A program made the translations under genes and the position numbers. The notes under the pieces were generated by a model. The model ran no database searches, had not been told where the DNA came from, and was given only the letters and a program-made list of their open reading frames with translations. DNA of 64,000 bases, taken from positions 2,108,001 through 2,172,000 of the forward strand of contig CAVTPD010000001.1 of the NCBI GenBank assembly GCA_963736575.1, in the 5' to 3' direction. This stretch comes from CAVTPD01 sp963736575. GTDB lineage: Bacteria > Bacteroidota > Bacteroidia > Cytophagales > JAAEPT01. Positions 44,538-54,760 of this stretch are shown here, piece by piece. Numbering within the stretch: position 1 is the first letter of the stretch; each line of letters opens with the position of its first letter.

Positions 44538-44780
44538 ATGGATTTAGAAGCTAGAAAAATATCATTTATTCAAGAATTTTTAAGACTGCAAAATGAAGAT
44601 ATTATAAGCGGACTGGAAAATTTGTTGCGTACAAGAAAAGCTGAACTCCTAGAGCAAAACACATCACCAAAGAGTTTGGAGGAATACAATGCTGAAATTG
44701 ACTTGGCAATGGAAGACTCTAAACATGGACGAATGACCAAAGCTACCAACTTAAAAGTTAAGGTTGAAAAATGGAGTTAG
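44538..44780 (+). CDS. Addiction-module antitoxin (RelB/StbD-like)
   Basis: An 80-residue helical protein of the short Bacteroidota antitoxin type. It has N-terminal EARKISFIQEFLRLQNEDII, a linker, and a C-terminal SLEEYNAEIDLAMEDSKHGR followed by NLKVKVEKWS, the segment that usually wraps the toxin. It overlaps the start of the following RelE/ParE-like gene by 10 bases, the normal layout for such a pair. It would bind both the toxin and its own promoter. Because the toxin is interrupted, the antitoxin may now be free of selection. Confidence 0.7.
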   Translation: MDLEARKISFIQEFLRLQNEDIISGLENLLRTRKAELLEQNTSPKSLEEYNAEIDLAMEDSKHGRMTKATNLKVKVEKWS

Positions 44781-45088
44781 AGGTTTATTGGCTAAAATAT
44801 GCTGAATACAAACTTTATGATATCTATAGTTATTACAGTTTAAAAGCATGAAAACGTACCGCTAAAAAATTAGTAATTGGTATAATTGATACCACAATAG
44901 GAATTGAGAAAAACCCGGAAATTGGACAGATTGAACATTTTTTAGAACACCGAGAAGAAGGTTTTCGATATCTTGTTTTTAAGAATTATAAAATTGTTTA
45001 TTGGATTAATTTCCGTGAAAAACGTATAGAAATAGCTGATATTTTTGACACCCGTCAGAATCCTGAAAAATTAGGCAAAAGGGAATAG
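44771..45088 (+). pseudogene. RelE/ParE-like toxin interrupted by an in-frame TGA
   Basis: From ATG 44771 the frame reads MELEVYWLKYAEYKLYDIYS, YYSLKA and then TGA at 44849-44851. It continues without further defect for 78 codons (KRTAKKLVIGIIDTTIGIEK, EEGFRYLVFKNYKIVYWINF, IADIFDTRQNPEKL) to a stop at 45086-45088. The whole is a 105-residue RelE/ParE-fold toxin. Most relatives have Gly or a similar residue here, so one base change (for example GGA to TGA) explains it. The toxin is probably inactive, with the antitoxin gene retained. Confidence 0.7.
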
Positions 45089-45152
45089 TTTTACTTTTAG
45101 TCTCCTAACCCACAGTATATAGCTCTTTCATCCATTTCTGAAATGAAATTAA

Positions 45153-45482
45153 TTATTTAAATACCCCCTTAACTTTTGACTGAAGCCTATGTCCATTGGT
45201 AGAATAATAAGAAGGAGCTTGAATCAAAAGAATAAACTCCACGGCCTCTTCAAAACAAAGTTCTTGAATATTTTTCCCAAAATGTGAAAAACAAATCGCT
45301 TTAACATACGCTTTGTTATAAAGATAATCTAAACACTTTACCTCACTTGACTTCTGTTCCAAACCATGTGCTAGCATTAACCAAGAAGCTGCATAAACTT
45401 TAGGCTGAAAACGATTTTCAATATCACTGGTTATTTTAATAAAATTGAAAGAAGCATTTGAGGAATTGAACCGATAAATCAC
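45153..45482 (-). CDS. Hypothetical protein
   Basis: About 109 residues, probably all-helical, with no recognised domain. It has hydrophobic patches (YAASWLMLAHGLEQK, AVEFILLIQAPSYYS) and three Cys. The start is GTG at 45482 (IYRFNSSNASFNFIK follows); no ATG is near. It lies beyond the terminator of metG, with 17 bases between its start and that terminator, so it needs its own promoter within the terminator region. That makes it doubtful as an expressed gene. Confidence 0.4.
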   Translation of the reverse strand: MIYRFNSSNASFNFIKITSDIENRFQPKVYAASWLMLAHGLEQKSSEVKCLDYLYNKAYVKAICFSHFGKNIQELCFEEAVEFILLIQAPSYYSTNGHRLQSKVKGVFK

Positions 45483-45497
45483 ACTATTATTAAAATA

Positions 45498-45533
45498 ATA
45501 AAACCCGAACCGCTACAACGATTCGGGTTTTAT
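45498..45533 (-). terminator. Terminator after metG
   Basis: Stem AAACCCGAA / TTCGGGTTT with a twelve-base loop, A-rich on the left, 20 bases beyond the metG stop. Confidence 0.85.
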
Positions 45534-45552
45534 AAACACAGTTTAAAGTTTT

Positions 45553-47598
45553 TTACGCTATACTAGCCCCATTAGAAATTTTCTCTTCCGGTGAAATGAA
45601 ACGCAAGGATCCATCTGCATTTTCACCCATTAAAACCATTCCTTTAGACTCTATTCCTTTAATGGTTCTTGGCGCTAAGTTGGCTAAATAACACACTTGT
45701 TTACCAACAATATCTTCGGGTTTATAATGTTCTGCAATTCCTGAAACTACCTCTCTTTGCTCTAGCCCTAAATCCAATTTCAGTTTTAATAACTTTTTGG
45801 TTTTTGCTACTTTTTCGGCCTCTAAAATGGTTGCTGTACGGATGTCCATTTTCATGAAATCGTCAAACTGAATTTCTTCTTTTATAGGATAAACTACAGC
45901 ATTTTCAGCTTCGTTTTTCTTTTTGGTATCTTCTAATTTCTGGATTTGTTGTTCCACCGCTTCGTCTTCAATTTTATCAAACAATAAAGTTGGTTTTTCT
46001 GTCATAGAACCCGCTGGGATTAAAGCATCGCTGCCCAAATCGTTCCATGCTAAATGTTCAGCCTGTAAAAACACCTTTAGTTTTTGTGCCGTAAACGGAA
46101 TAAAAGGCTCTGATAAAACCGCTAAATTAGCCGCAATCTGCAGCGCAATATTCATAATGGTTTCCACACGCTTTTCGTCGGTTTTAATCAACTTCCACGG
46201 TTCTGTGTCTGCCAAATATTTATTTCCTAAACGGGCTAATTCCATCATTTCGCGCAATGCTTCACGGAATTTATAAGCGTCTAAAGATTTTTCAACACGA
46301 AAAGGAATGGCTTTTAATTCAGCTAAAACATTGTTGTCAATATCAAAAAGCTGACCTCTTTCGGGTACTTTACCTTCGTAATATTTTTGCGTGAGCACCA
46401 AGGCACGGTTTACAAAATTTCCGTAAATGGCTACTAACTCACTGTTGTTTTTAGTCTGAAAATCTTTCCACGTAAAATCGTTGTCTTTGGTTTCCGGTGC
46501 ATTACTGCAAAGTGTGTAACGCAATACATCTTGTTTATCCGGAAATTCTTCTAAATACTCATTCAACCAAACGGCCCAGTTTCTAGAAGTTGAAATTTTG
46601 TTGCCTTCTAAATTTAAAAATTCGTTGGCAGGTACATTTTCAGGAAGCGTTAAACCACCCTTTGCTTTAAGCATAGCTGGAAAAATAACACAGTGAAAAA
46701 CAATGTTGTCTTTACCAATGAAATGTACTAGTTCAGATTTACCTTCACCCCAATAATCTAACCAATCTTTACCGTTTTTTGTTGCCCATTCTTTAGTAGC
46801 TGAAATGTAACCAATCGGAGCATCGAACCAAACGTACAATACTTTCCCTTCGGCTCCTTCTACCGGAACAGGAACGCCCCAATCTAAATCACGGGTTACT
46901 GCTCTTGGTTGCAAGCCTTGGTCTAGCCATGATTTACATTGGCCATAAACATTGCTTTTCCAGTCTTTGTGTTCTTCTAAAATCCAGTTTTTAAGAAAAT
47001 CTTCGTATTGATCTAAAGGCAAATACCAATGTTTGGTTTCTTTTTTAACAGGTGTTTCTCCCGTTAATGCCGACTTAGGGTTAATCAACTCATCGGAACT
47101 TAAGGTAGAACCACATTTTTCACATTGATCGCCGTAAGCACTTTCGTTTCCGCAATTTGGACAAGTACCTATAATGTATCTATCGGCTAAAAACTGATTG
47201 TTCTTTTCGTCGTAAAATTGTGCCGAAGTTTGAACAGTAAACTTCCCAGCATCGTACAATTCTTTAAAATATTCAGAAGCGGTTTCTTTATGAACTTCGT
47301 TAGATGTTCTAGAAAAAATATCAAAAGAAATACCTAATCCATTAAATGATTCTTTAATAATCTTGTGGTATTTATCTACAATTTGCTGTGGAGTCACCCC
47401 TTCTTTTGTAGCTCTAATTGTTATAGGCACACCGTGTTCATCTGTACCACAAACAAAAAGAACATCATCTCCTTTTAGTCTTTTATAGCGCACAAAAATA
47501 TCGGCTGGTACATAAACACCGGCAAGGTGCCCAATATGAACCGGACCATTGGCATAAGGTAAAGCAGCAGTAATTGTATATCTTTTTGAAGTACTCAT
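45553..47598 (-). CDS. metG: Methionyl-tRNA synthetase
   Basis: 681 residues. It attaches methionine to tRNA(Met). The class I signature HIGH is at residues 21-24 (PYANGPVHIGHLAG). The zinc knuckles are in GTCPNCGNESAYGDQCEKCG, the KMSKS-type loop in EGNKISTSRNWAVW, and the anticodon-binding helical domain occupies ~385-540. A C-terminal EMAP/Trbp111-like tRNA-binding domain fills the last ~105 residues (FMKMDIRTATILEAEKVAKT, LAPRTIKGIESKGMVLM). The start is ATG 47598. A TATTTTTG -7 element is 18-25 bases upstream, implying a very short leader. Confidence 0.97.
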   Translation of the reverse strand: MSTSKRYTITAALPYANGPVHIGHLAGVYVPADIFVRYKRLKGDDVLFVCGTDEHGVPITIRATKEGVTPQQIVDKYHKIIKESFNGLGISFDIFSRTSNEVHKETASEYFKELYDAGKFTVQTSAQFYDEKNNQFLADRYIIGTCPNCGNESAYGDQCEKCGSTLSSDELINPKSALTGETPVKKETKHWYLPLDQYEDFLKNWILEEHKDWKSNVYGQCKSWLDQGLQPRAVTRDLDWGVPVPVEGAEGKVLYVWFDAPIGYISATKEWATKNGKDWLDYWGEGKSELVHFIGKDNIVFHCVIFPAMLKAKGGLTLPENVPANEFLNLEGNKISTSRNWAVWLNEYLEEFPDKQDVLRYTLCSNAPETKDNDFTWKDFQTKNNSELVAIYGNFVNRALVLTQKYYEGKVPERGQLFDIDNNVLAELKAIPFRVEKSLDAYKFREALREMMELARLGNKYLADTEPWKLIKTDEKRVETIMNIALQIAANLAVLSEPFIPFTAQKLKVFLQAEHLAWNDLGSDALIPAGSMTEKPTLLFDKIEDEAVEQQIQKLEDTKKKNEAENAVVYPIKEEIQFDDFMKMDIRTATILEAEKVAKTKKLLKLKLDLGLEQREVVSGIAEHYKPEDIVGKQVCYLANLAPRTIKGIESKGMVLMGENADGSLRFISPEEKISNGASIA

Positions 47599-47615
47599 CT
47601 AATCTAACGTTTGCG

Positions 47616-47623
47616 CAAAAATA
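47616..47623 (-). promoter_or_regulatory. -7 element before metG
   Basis: On the minus strand TATTTTTG matches TAnnTTTG, 18-25 bases before the metG ATG. Confidence 0.5.
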
Positions 47624-47657
47624 AATAAAAAATATCGCTAGACTAATGTTGTAGGTT

Positions 47658-48026
47658 TTATAGTCCTAGAAGTTCAGGATTATCTATGTATTTATTAGTT
47701 TCCTCTAATGAGCCTTTTAAAGCATCTGACAATTTTGATAAATATAAGTACACTTCTCCATCGTCTATTAATTGATAAAGTGAATTTTCGAAAGAGTCTA
47801 AACAATTCTCCATCTGTATAGCTCCTACAATACCAACAGAAGATTTAAACTTATGTGCTTTTCTAGCCGTTAACTGCCACTCCTCTTGGTCAATGTATTC
47901 TTTTAATTCTGAAAATAATTTTGGGGCATTTCTAGAAAACAAATTCAGCATTTGCAAAACAAACTCTTTGTCTCGCAAAGAAGATTCTATCAAGTATGAA
48001 AGATCTATAAATTTGTTGTTTTCCAT
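47658..48026 (-). CDS. Histidine phosphotransfer (Hpt) protein
   Basis: About 122 residues from ATG 48026 (MENNKFIDLSYLIESSLRD). It is a four-helix bundle with the phospho-acceptor His in ARKAHKFKSSVGIVGA, which is the canonical H-x-L/F-K-x-S/G pattern. It would carry phosphate between a hybrid kinase and a response regulator. No kinase or regulator is adjacent, so its partners lie elsewhere. An upstream in-frame ATG at 48044 (MHYNCT) is less likely. Confidence 0.85.
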   Translation of the reverse strand: MENNKFIDLSYLIESSLRDKEFVLQMLNLFSRNAPKLFSELKEYIDQEEWQLTARKAHKFKSSVGIVGAIQMENCLDSFENSLYQLIDDGEVYLYLSKLSDALKGSLEETNKYIDNPELLGL

Positions 48027-48185
48027 AGTGCAATTATAGTGCATATATATCTAAAATATACGCTCTTTTAAACGTAAAAATTTCAGTAGTTATTAACTAC
48101 GTAGCTACATCACTCATTCCTAAAATATTTTGTTTTTTTATCAAGGAAACTTTTGAATTGATAAAAGTTTCCTTAGTTTCGTTCT

Positions 48186-48788
48186 GTGGAAACAAGAGAA
48201 CGAATAATTATTGAAGCTCGTGATCTGTTCTTTAAATACGGAATAAAGAGTATAACTATGGATGATCTAGCTGAAAAGCTATCTGCCTCAAAAAAGACTC
48301 TATATCAATACTTTAAGGACAAGAAAGAGTTAGTCAATATAGTAACATCAAGCTATATTGAAGATGAGAAAGAAAGGATGGATAGCATTCATGTTAATTG
48401 CAACGATGCTGTTGATGAAATGCTAAAAATCTCTGAAAGACTTAGAGATATGCCTGCCATAATAAATCCTTCTTGCATTTTTGATATTAAGAAGTACTAC
48501 CCTAAAGTCTGGAAGGGATTTCAGGATTTTAAAATAGAATATATAAAAAAGACCGTTACAGAAAACTTAAACAATGGAATAAAAGAAGGATTATACAGAG
48601 ATAATTTTAATACAGAAATTCTTGCTTGTCTAAAGATAGCAGAAATAGAAATTGGTATTGATCAAGATCAATTTCCAATGGATAAATTTAACCCTTTTGA
48701 TGTACAGTTACAGTTGTTTGACCACTTCTTAGCTGGAATACTAACCGAAAAAGGATCCCAATTATTAAACAATTACAAAAATAAATAA
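48186..48788 (+). CDS. TetR family regulator of the efflux operon
   Basis: 200 residues. The N-terminal helix-turn-helix (RERIIIEARDLFFKYGIKSI, MDDLAEKLSASKKTLYQYF) is typical. The C-terminal ligand and dimer domain (~55-195) is the kind found with RND operons in Bacteroidota (FDVQLQLFDHFLAGILTEKG). The start is GTG at 48186 (METRE). It is the first gene of a four-gene operon; tolC begins 2 bases after its stop. It probably represses the operon and is relieved by a pump substrate. Confidence 0.9.
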   Translation: METRERIIIEARDLFFKYGIKSITMDDLAEKLSASKKTLYQYFKDKKELVNIVTSSYIEDEKERMDSIHVNCNDAVDEMLKISERLRDMPAIINPSCIFDIKKYYPKVWKGFQDFKIEYIKKTVTENLNNGIKEGLYRDNFNTEILACLKIAEIEIGIDQDQFPMDKFNPFDVQLQLFDHFLAGILTEKGSQLLNNYKNK

Positions 48789-48790
48789 AG

Positions 48791-50167
48791 ATGAGACACC
48801 TCTTTAGCTCTTTTCTAATATTAATCTCTGGTTTTTTGTTTGCACAAGAATCACCGGCCGAAATCCAACCTTCAGCAAACGGAATGGATTTAAAAGCTTG
48901 CATAGATTATGCATTAGAAAATCAATATGCTGTTAAAAATGCCATTTTAGACCAGAAAGCTAGTCAGATGGAAGTGAATGAAACCCGAGGATTAGGGTTA
49001 CCACAAATTGAAGGTAGCATGCGTACTACAAGAAACATTCAAGTACAATCTCAATTTGCACCGGCAAGTGCCTTAGACCCAAGTGCACCAGACGATGTAA
49101 TTGTCCCATTATCTTTTGGTTTAGATTGGATGAATGATGCCCAACTTACCCTTAACCAAATGATAATTGACCCTTCTTATATATTAGGCTTAAAGGCATC
49201 TAAAACGTATAAAGAATTGGCACATAAAACCACTAATCAAACTAAAAGAGATGTGGTAGAATCTGTTAATAAAGCCTATTATACAGTTTTATTAAATGAA
49301 GTTGGCGTAGATGTGTTAGAGTCACAAAAAGAAGTTTTAGAGCAACTACTTAAGGAAACTCAAATAATGTACGAAAACGGATTTAATGAAAAAATTGATG
49401 TTCAACGTGTTCAAGTTAATTTAAACAACATTAACATTCAATTGAATAACTTCTACAACAACAGAGATCTTTCTTACATTTTGTTAAAATTTCAGATGAA
49501 CTACCCCCAAGCTGAAGAGCTTAAAATTGCAGGTAGTTTAGAGTCTGAATTTACCAAAGCAGAAAATGAAACCATTGGTAACGATCCCGATTACAACAAA
49601 CGGATAGAGTACCAAATTATGCAAACTGAAAAAGAGCTTAATGTCATAAATAACCAAAACAATAAAGCAAACTTATACCCTAAGCTTTATGCTTTTGGTA
49701 CAATGGGTGCTAACACAGGTGCTTTTGATGCTAATGATTTGTTTCAAAGAGATAATTATAGAGGATACGGATATGTAGGCTTAAACTTAACTGTACCTAT
49801 ATTTAATGGTTTAAGCAAACGCTATAAAATAGAGCAATCTAAAATAGATGTGGCTAAATCTGAGAACCAGATTAAACAATTAGAATACTCTATTGATTAC
49901 GAATTTGCTGAAAAGAAAATTAAGCTACTTGATAAACTAGAAGCTATTGATTTCCAAAAAGAAAACATGGATCTAGCTTCCGAAGTATACCGCGTAACCA
50001 ATATAAAATACAAACAAGGGCTAGTATCTAACTTTGAAACCGTTAGTTCTAAGCAAGATATGGCAGAAGCTGAAAACAGCTACTACTCTGCCTTATACGA
50101 AACTCTTTTAGCATATGTTGAATTCAAAAAAGCCAATGGCACATTATATAATGAGAACAAACAATAA
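48791..50167 (+). CDS. TolC-family outer-membrane efflux protein
   Basis: 458 residues with signal peptide (MRHLFSSFLILISGFLFAQE). Two repeats of the OEP fold are visible. First: LKACIDYALENQYAVKNAIL and EVNETRGLGLPQIEGS. Second: NNQNNKANLYPKLYAFGTMG and GLNLTVPIFNGLSKRYKIEQ, then YKQGLVSNFETVSSKQDMAEAE. It forms the exit channel through the outer membrane. It is cotranscribed with tetR, the adaptor (17-base overlap) and the RND permease. Confidence 0.92.
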   Translation: MRHLFSSFLILISGFLFAQESPAEIQPSANGMDLKACIDYALENQYAVKNAILDQKASQMEVNETRGLGLPQIEGSMRTTRNIQVQSQFAPASALDPSAPDDVIVPLSFGLDWMNDAQLTLNQMIIDPSYILGLKASKTYKELAHKTTNQTKRDVVESVNKAYYTVLLNEVGVDVLESQKEVLEQLLKETQIMYENGFNEKIDVQRVQVNLNNINIQLNNFYNNRDLSYILLKFQMNYPQAEELKIAGSLESEFTKAENETIGNDPDYNKRIEYQIMQTEKELNVINNQNNKANLYPKLYAFGTMGANTGAFDANDLFQRDNYRGYGYVGLNLTVPIFNGLSKRYKIEQSKIDVAKSENQIKQLEYSIDYEFAEKKIKLLDKLEAIDFQKENMDLASEVYRVTNIKYKQGLVSNFETVSSKQDMAEAENSYYSALYETLLAYVEFKKANGTLYNENKQ

Positions 50168-51269
50168 ATTTTTCAATACTAAAATCTGGATTGGTCTATT
50201 GGCTTTAGCTGTAGTTTCTTGTCAAGAAACTTCTATCCATGATCAAATTGTAGATAAGAAAGCTGAACTTTCTAAAATTCAAGTAGAGTTACAAGAACTG
50301 GAAGCACAAGACACTACAGTAAAAAAGACCAACTACCCAATGGTTAATACTCAGGAAATCACTAAACAAGATTTTAAGAGTTTTATAGAGGTTCATGGTG
50401 TAGTAAACACAGACGAAAACATTACTGTTGTTGCAGAAGCAAGCGGAGTAATTAAATCTATAAAAGTTAAAGAAGGACAATATGTAAAAAAAGGGACTCT
50501 TTTAGCGATTCTTGACACCGACATTCTTAACAAGAGTATTGAGGAAATAGAAACTCAATTAGAACTTGCTTCAGAATTATTTAAAAAACAAGACGCGCTT
50601 AGAAAACAAGATATTGGCACTGAAGTACAATACTTGGAGGCTGAAAACCGTAAGCAGTCTTTAGAAAGAAACATTGAGTCTTTAAAAGCGCAACAACGTA
50701 AGGCGTACATCACAGCCCCTATATCTGGTGAAGTAGACAATATTTTCCCTAATGTGGGTGAAATGGCCGGTCCTAGCCAACCTATGTTCAGAATTGTAAA
50801 CCTAAGTAAAGTGTATTTAGAGGCTGAAATTTCTGAGGCTTATTTAGGAAAAATTCAAAAAAACAAATCGGTTGAAATCATGTTTCCATCTATTGGTAAA
50901 GAATGGGTAGAAGGTACTGTAACTTATGTAGGGAATTACATTAACCCAGGTAATCGAACATTCTCTATACGTGTAAGCCCTAAAAAATCGAGTAAAAACT
51001 TTTTACCGAACCTATTAGGCATTGTTAAACTACAAGAATTTGAGCTAAAAGATGCTATTGTTGTTCCAGACAAAGTGATTCAGGATGATGGTAATAGTTC
51101 TTATGTATTTACAGTAGATACTAATAATATAGTTCACAAGAAAAATATTAAAACCGGCCCTTCTTATAAAGGAAGCGTTTTAGTAGAAGAAGGATTAACT
51201 GCTGGTGAAGACCTAGTTATAAAAGGACAAACTCTTGTTGTGGATAGCTCTAGAGTAACGTTAAACTAA
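50151..51269 (+). CDS. RND efflux periplasmic adaptor (membrane fusion protein)
   Basis: About 372 residues from ATG 50151 (MRTNNKFFNTKIWIGLLALA), with a lipobox VVSC so it is likely a lipoprotein. A short coiled coil precedes the lipoyl/barrel-sandwich parts (GVIKSIKVKEGQYVKKGTLL and RKAYITAPISGEVDNIFPNV). A beta-barrel domain and a membrane-proximal domain follow (VVPDKVIQDDGNSSYVFTVD). It links the RND permease to TolC. Its start lies within the end of the tolC gene. Confidence 0.92.
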   Translation: MRTNNKFFNTKIWIGLLALAVVSCQETSIHDQIVDKKAELSKIQVELQELEAQDTTVKKTNYPMVNTQEITKQDFKSFIEVHGVVNTDENITVVAEASGVIKSIKVKEGQYVKKGTLLAILDTDILNKSIEEIETQLELASELFKKQDALRKQDIGTEVQYLEAENRKQSLERNIESLKAQQRKAYITAPISGEVDNIFPNVGEMAGPSQPMFRIVNLSKVYLEAEISEAYLGKIQKNKSVEIMFPSIGKEWVEGTVTYVGNYINPGNRTFSIRVSPKKSSKNFLPNLLGIVKLQEFELKDAIVVPDKVIQDDGNSSYVFTVDTNNIVHKKNIKTGPSYKGSVLVEEGLTAGEDLVIKGQTLVVDSSRVTLN

Positions 51270-51287
51270 AAGAGGCTGTAAAAAATT

Positions 51288-54200
51288 ATGAGTACTAATT
51301 CTGAAAAGAAAAATACAACGCGTGAATTTGGAATGTCCAGCTGGGCATTAAAAAACAAATCCACTGTATTCTTTCTTACCTTCATTATATTGGTAGCGGG
51401 TATTTATTCTTATATGTCCCTGCCAAAAGAAAGTTTTCCGGAAGTAAGCTTACCTACCGTTTATGTAGGTACAGTACACCCAGGTAATTCACCTGTGGAT
51501 ATGGAAAACCTGATTACACGACCTATCGAAAAAGAGCTCAAGTCTATTACTGGTGTAGATGATATTAAATCATCTTCAGTACAAGATTTCTCTTCTATTA
51601 TTGTAGAGTTTGAAAGTAATATAGAAGTATCTAAAGCCCTGCAGGATGTAAAAGATGCGGTAGATAAAGCTAAAAAAGAGCTTCCTACCGATTTAGAAAC
51701 AGATCCAGATGTTTTTGAATTGAACTTCTCTGAGTTCCCTATCATGAACATCAACCTTTCGGGTAACTACAGTTTTCTACAATTAAAATCTTATGCTGAA
51801 GATTTAGAGGATGAGATTGAAAAACTTGGTGAAATATCTAAAGTTGAAATACGTGGTCTTCAAGAAGAAGAAGTGCAAATCAACGTAGACTTATTAAAAC
51901 TTCAGTCTTTAAAAATCAGTTTTCAGGATATAGAAAATGCTATTAAAAATGAAAACCTTACCATTTCTGGGGGTAACATTTTAACAGATGGTTTTAGAAG
52001 AAACGTGCGTGTTGTGGGCGAATTTGATGATCCAAAAGAAATGGAAGACATCATTGTAAAACACGAAAACGAAGAACCCGTATTCTTAAAAGACATTGCT
52101 GAAGTAAACTTCACCTTTAAGGAGTCTGAATCTTATGCACGTCTTAACGGAGAAACGGTAGTAATGCTTGATGTAGTAAAACGTTCGGGTCAAAACTTAA
52201 TTGAAGCGTCTGATAAAATCAACAAAATTGTAGATGAATCTAGAGAAACCTTCTTACCAAAAGACTTAAACGTAACCATTACCTTAGACCAAACTATTAA
52301 TACCAAAAACATGGTTTCCGATCTGGAAAACAACATTATATCGGGTATTATATTGGTAGTTCTAGTCTTGCTTTTCTTCTTAGGTACTAGAAATGCACTA
52401 TTCGTTGGTATTGCCATACCAATGTCTATGTTCTTATCTTTTTTAGTATTGGGTGCTTTAGGGATTAACATTAACATGATGGTGCTTTTTGGTCTAATTA
52501 TGGCCTTAGGTATGCTGGTAGATAACGGTATTGTGGTGGTAGAAAACATCTACCGTTTAATGGATGAAGGACGTAACAGCTTTCAAGCCGCTAAAGAAGG
52601 TATTGGTGAAGTAGCGTGGCCTATCATTTCCTCTACCGCTACAACATTAGCAGCGTTCTTGCCTTTAGTAGTATGGCCTGGTATTATGGGTCAATTCATG
52701 AAATACCTACCTATTACCTTAATTATTGTATTAGGATCATCTCTTTTCGTAGCCTTGGTGATCAACCCGGTATTTACTTCGGTATTAATGAAGGTTGGTG
52801 ATGACGATAAAATCAATAAAAGGAAAGTACTTATTTACAGTGCCATTGGTATTCTTTTAGGAATTCTGTTTCTATTAGGCGGAAGTGTTGTAGGAAGTAA
52901 TTTATTCTTCTTTGCGGCCATTTTATTATTGCTGAATGCTTTTATATTAACACCTGCGGCAGAATCCTTCCAAAATAGTTTTTTACCTAAATTAGAAAGT
53001 GGCTATGAAAAAATACTAAGCTACTCTCTAAAAGGCTCTAGACCTATAGTTATATTTATTGGTACGTTTGGCTTATTAATTTTCTCTTTATTCATCTTTG
53101 CTACGTTTACACCCAAAGTTCTTTTCTTCCCTGAAAATGAACCTAATTATGTAAACATCTTTATTGAAGAACCATTAGGTACCGATATTGAAGTCACTAA
53201 CGAGTTTGTAAAAGAAATTGAAGCCAAATTAGACAAAATTTTGGCACCTTATGACCAAGCTGTAAATGCGGTTATCACACAAGTGGGACAAGGTACTTCT
53301 GACCCAGGTGACCCAATGGCTTCTAACAGCAGTTCCCCTACTCCGCATAAAGCACGTATTACTGTAGAGTTTGTAGAATTCACTAAACGCGGTGACATTG
53401 AAACTACAGATGTAATGAATACAATCCGTGAAAATATTGGTAGATACCCAGGTGTTCAGATTACGGTAGACAAAGACGCATAGTGGGCCTCCTGTTGGTA
53501 AACCAATTAACTTAGAAATTAGTGGTGACGAATTTGAACAACTGCTACATATAGCAGCGGATTTAAAACGTAAAATCAACGCTTCGGGGATTGATGGTAT
53601 TGAAGAATTAAAAACCGATTTAGAAGTTGGTAAACCAGAATTAATCTTTGATGTAGATCGTATTAAAGCCCGTAGATACGGTGTTTCTACAGGTACAATT
53701 GCTTCCGAACTAAGAACTTCGCTTTTTGGTAAAGAAGTGTCAAAATACAAAGATGGTGAGGACGATTATCCTATTGAACTTCGTTTAGCTGAAAGGTACA
53801 GATACAATGAATCTGCCTTATACAATCAATACATCACCTTTAGAGATGCTGCCACTGGTAAAATACAACAAGTACCTATCTCTGCTGTAGCTAAAGTTAG
53901 AAACAGTTCTTCGTTTGGTAACATTAACCGTAAAGACTTAGAAAGAGTGGTTACACTTTACTCTAATGTTTTAGACGGCTATAACGCTACTGAAATTAAC
54001 GAGCAGTTAAAAGTGTTACTAAAGGATTACCACATACCTGCAGGTTATGATGTTAAGTTTACGGGTGAACAAGAAAAACAAGCAGAAGAAATGGCTTTCT
54101 TAGCTTCGGCATTAATGATTGCTGTTTTCTTAATCTTGCTAATTATTGTAGCTCAATTTAACTCATTAAGTGCCCCTGCTATTATTCTAACATCGGTAAT

Positions 54201-54696
54201 ATTAAGTACAATTGGTGTATTCTTAGGTTTGGTAATCTTTAATATGGAGTTTGTAGTCATCATGACTATGATTGGTATTATCTCCCTTGCGGGTATTGTG
54301 GTGAATAACGCCATTGTATTAATAGATTATACCAAACTAATGATGGACAGAAGAAATGACGATCTAAAAGAAGGTGAAAAATTCACTAAAATAGATTTGA
54401 TTTACGCTATTGTTCTTTCTGGGAAAACGCGTCTTAGACCCGTATTATTAACAGCTATTACAACCGTATTAGGACTTGTGCCTTTGGCTATTGGCCTTAA
54501 TATTGACTTTGTAGGATTATTCACGCATTACGATGCCAATTTCTACATGGGTGGTGAAAACAAAATATTCTGGGGACCAATGTGTTGGACCATTATATTT
54601 GGTATCTCCTTTGCAACCTTCTTAACATTAATTGTAGTACCAATTATGTTCTTAGGGGTTGAAAACTTTAGAGCAAGAATTTCGAAATCGAAATAA
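51288..54696 (+). pseudogene. RND efflux permease (AcrB/MexB family), single frameshift
   Basis: Two frames cover one ~1,135-residue inner-membrane pump. The first (51288-53483) has SSWALKNKSTVFFLTFIILV, the porter-domain motifs, and the helix 4 charged residue region GLIMALGMLVDNGIVVVENI. It then stops as TVDKDA. The second frame resumes at GPPVGKPINLEISGDEF and runs to 54696 with helices through FATFLTLIVVPIMFLG. Removing one T near 53481 gives DKDASGPPVGKPIN, the expected continuation. Without repair the pump lacks its second half. The remaining operon (tetR, tolC, adaptor) is intact. Confidence 0.8.
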
Positions 54697-54728
54697 AAAC
54701 ATGCTTAACATATTGCTTTGATAGTTTA

Positions 54729-54760
54729 AAGGTTGGTCTTATTAAGGCCAGCCTTTTTTG
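54729..54760 (+). terminator. Terminator after the efflux operon
   Basis: Stem AAGGTTGGTC / GGCCAGCCTT (G-T pairs) with a loop TTATTAA and six T, 33 bases beyond the RND stop. Confidence 0.8.

Noticed and set aside
44849..44851. TGA in the toxin frame as a selenocysteine codon
   Set aside because: RelE/ParE toxins are not selenoproteins, the position is not catalytic, and no SECIS-like hairpin is evident just downstream. A nonsense mutation or error is simpler.
53460..53500. Programmed frameshifting in the RND pump gene
   Set aside because: There is no slippery heptamer; the site is GCATAGTGGG with an additional T, and RND pumps are not known to use recoding.
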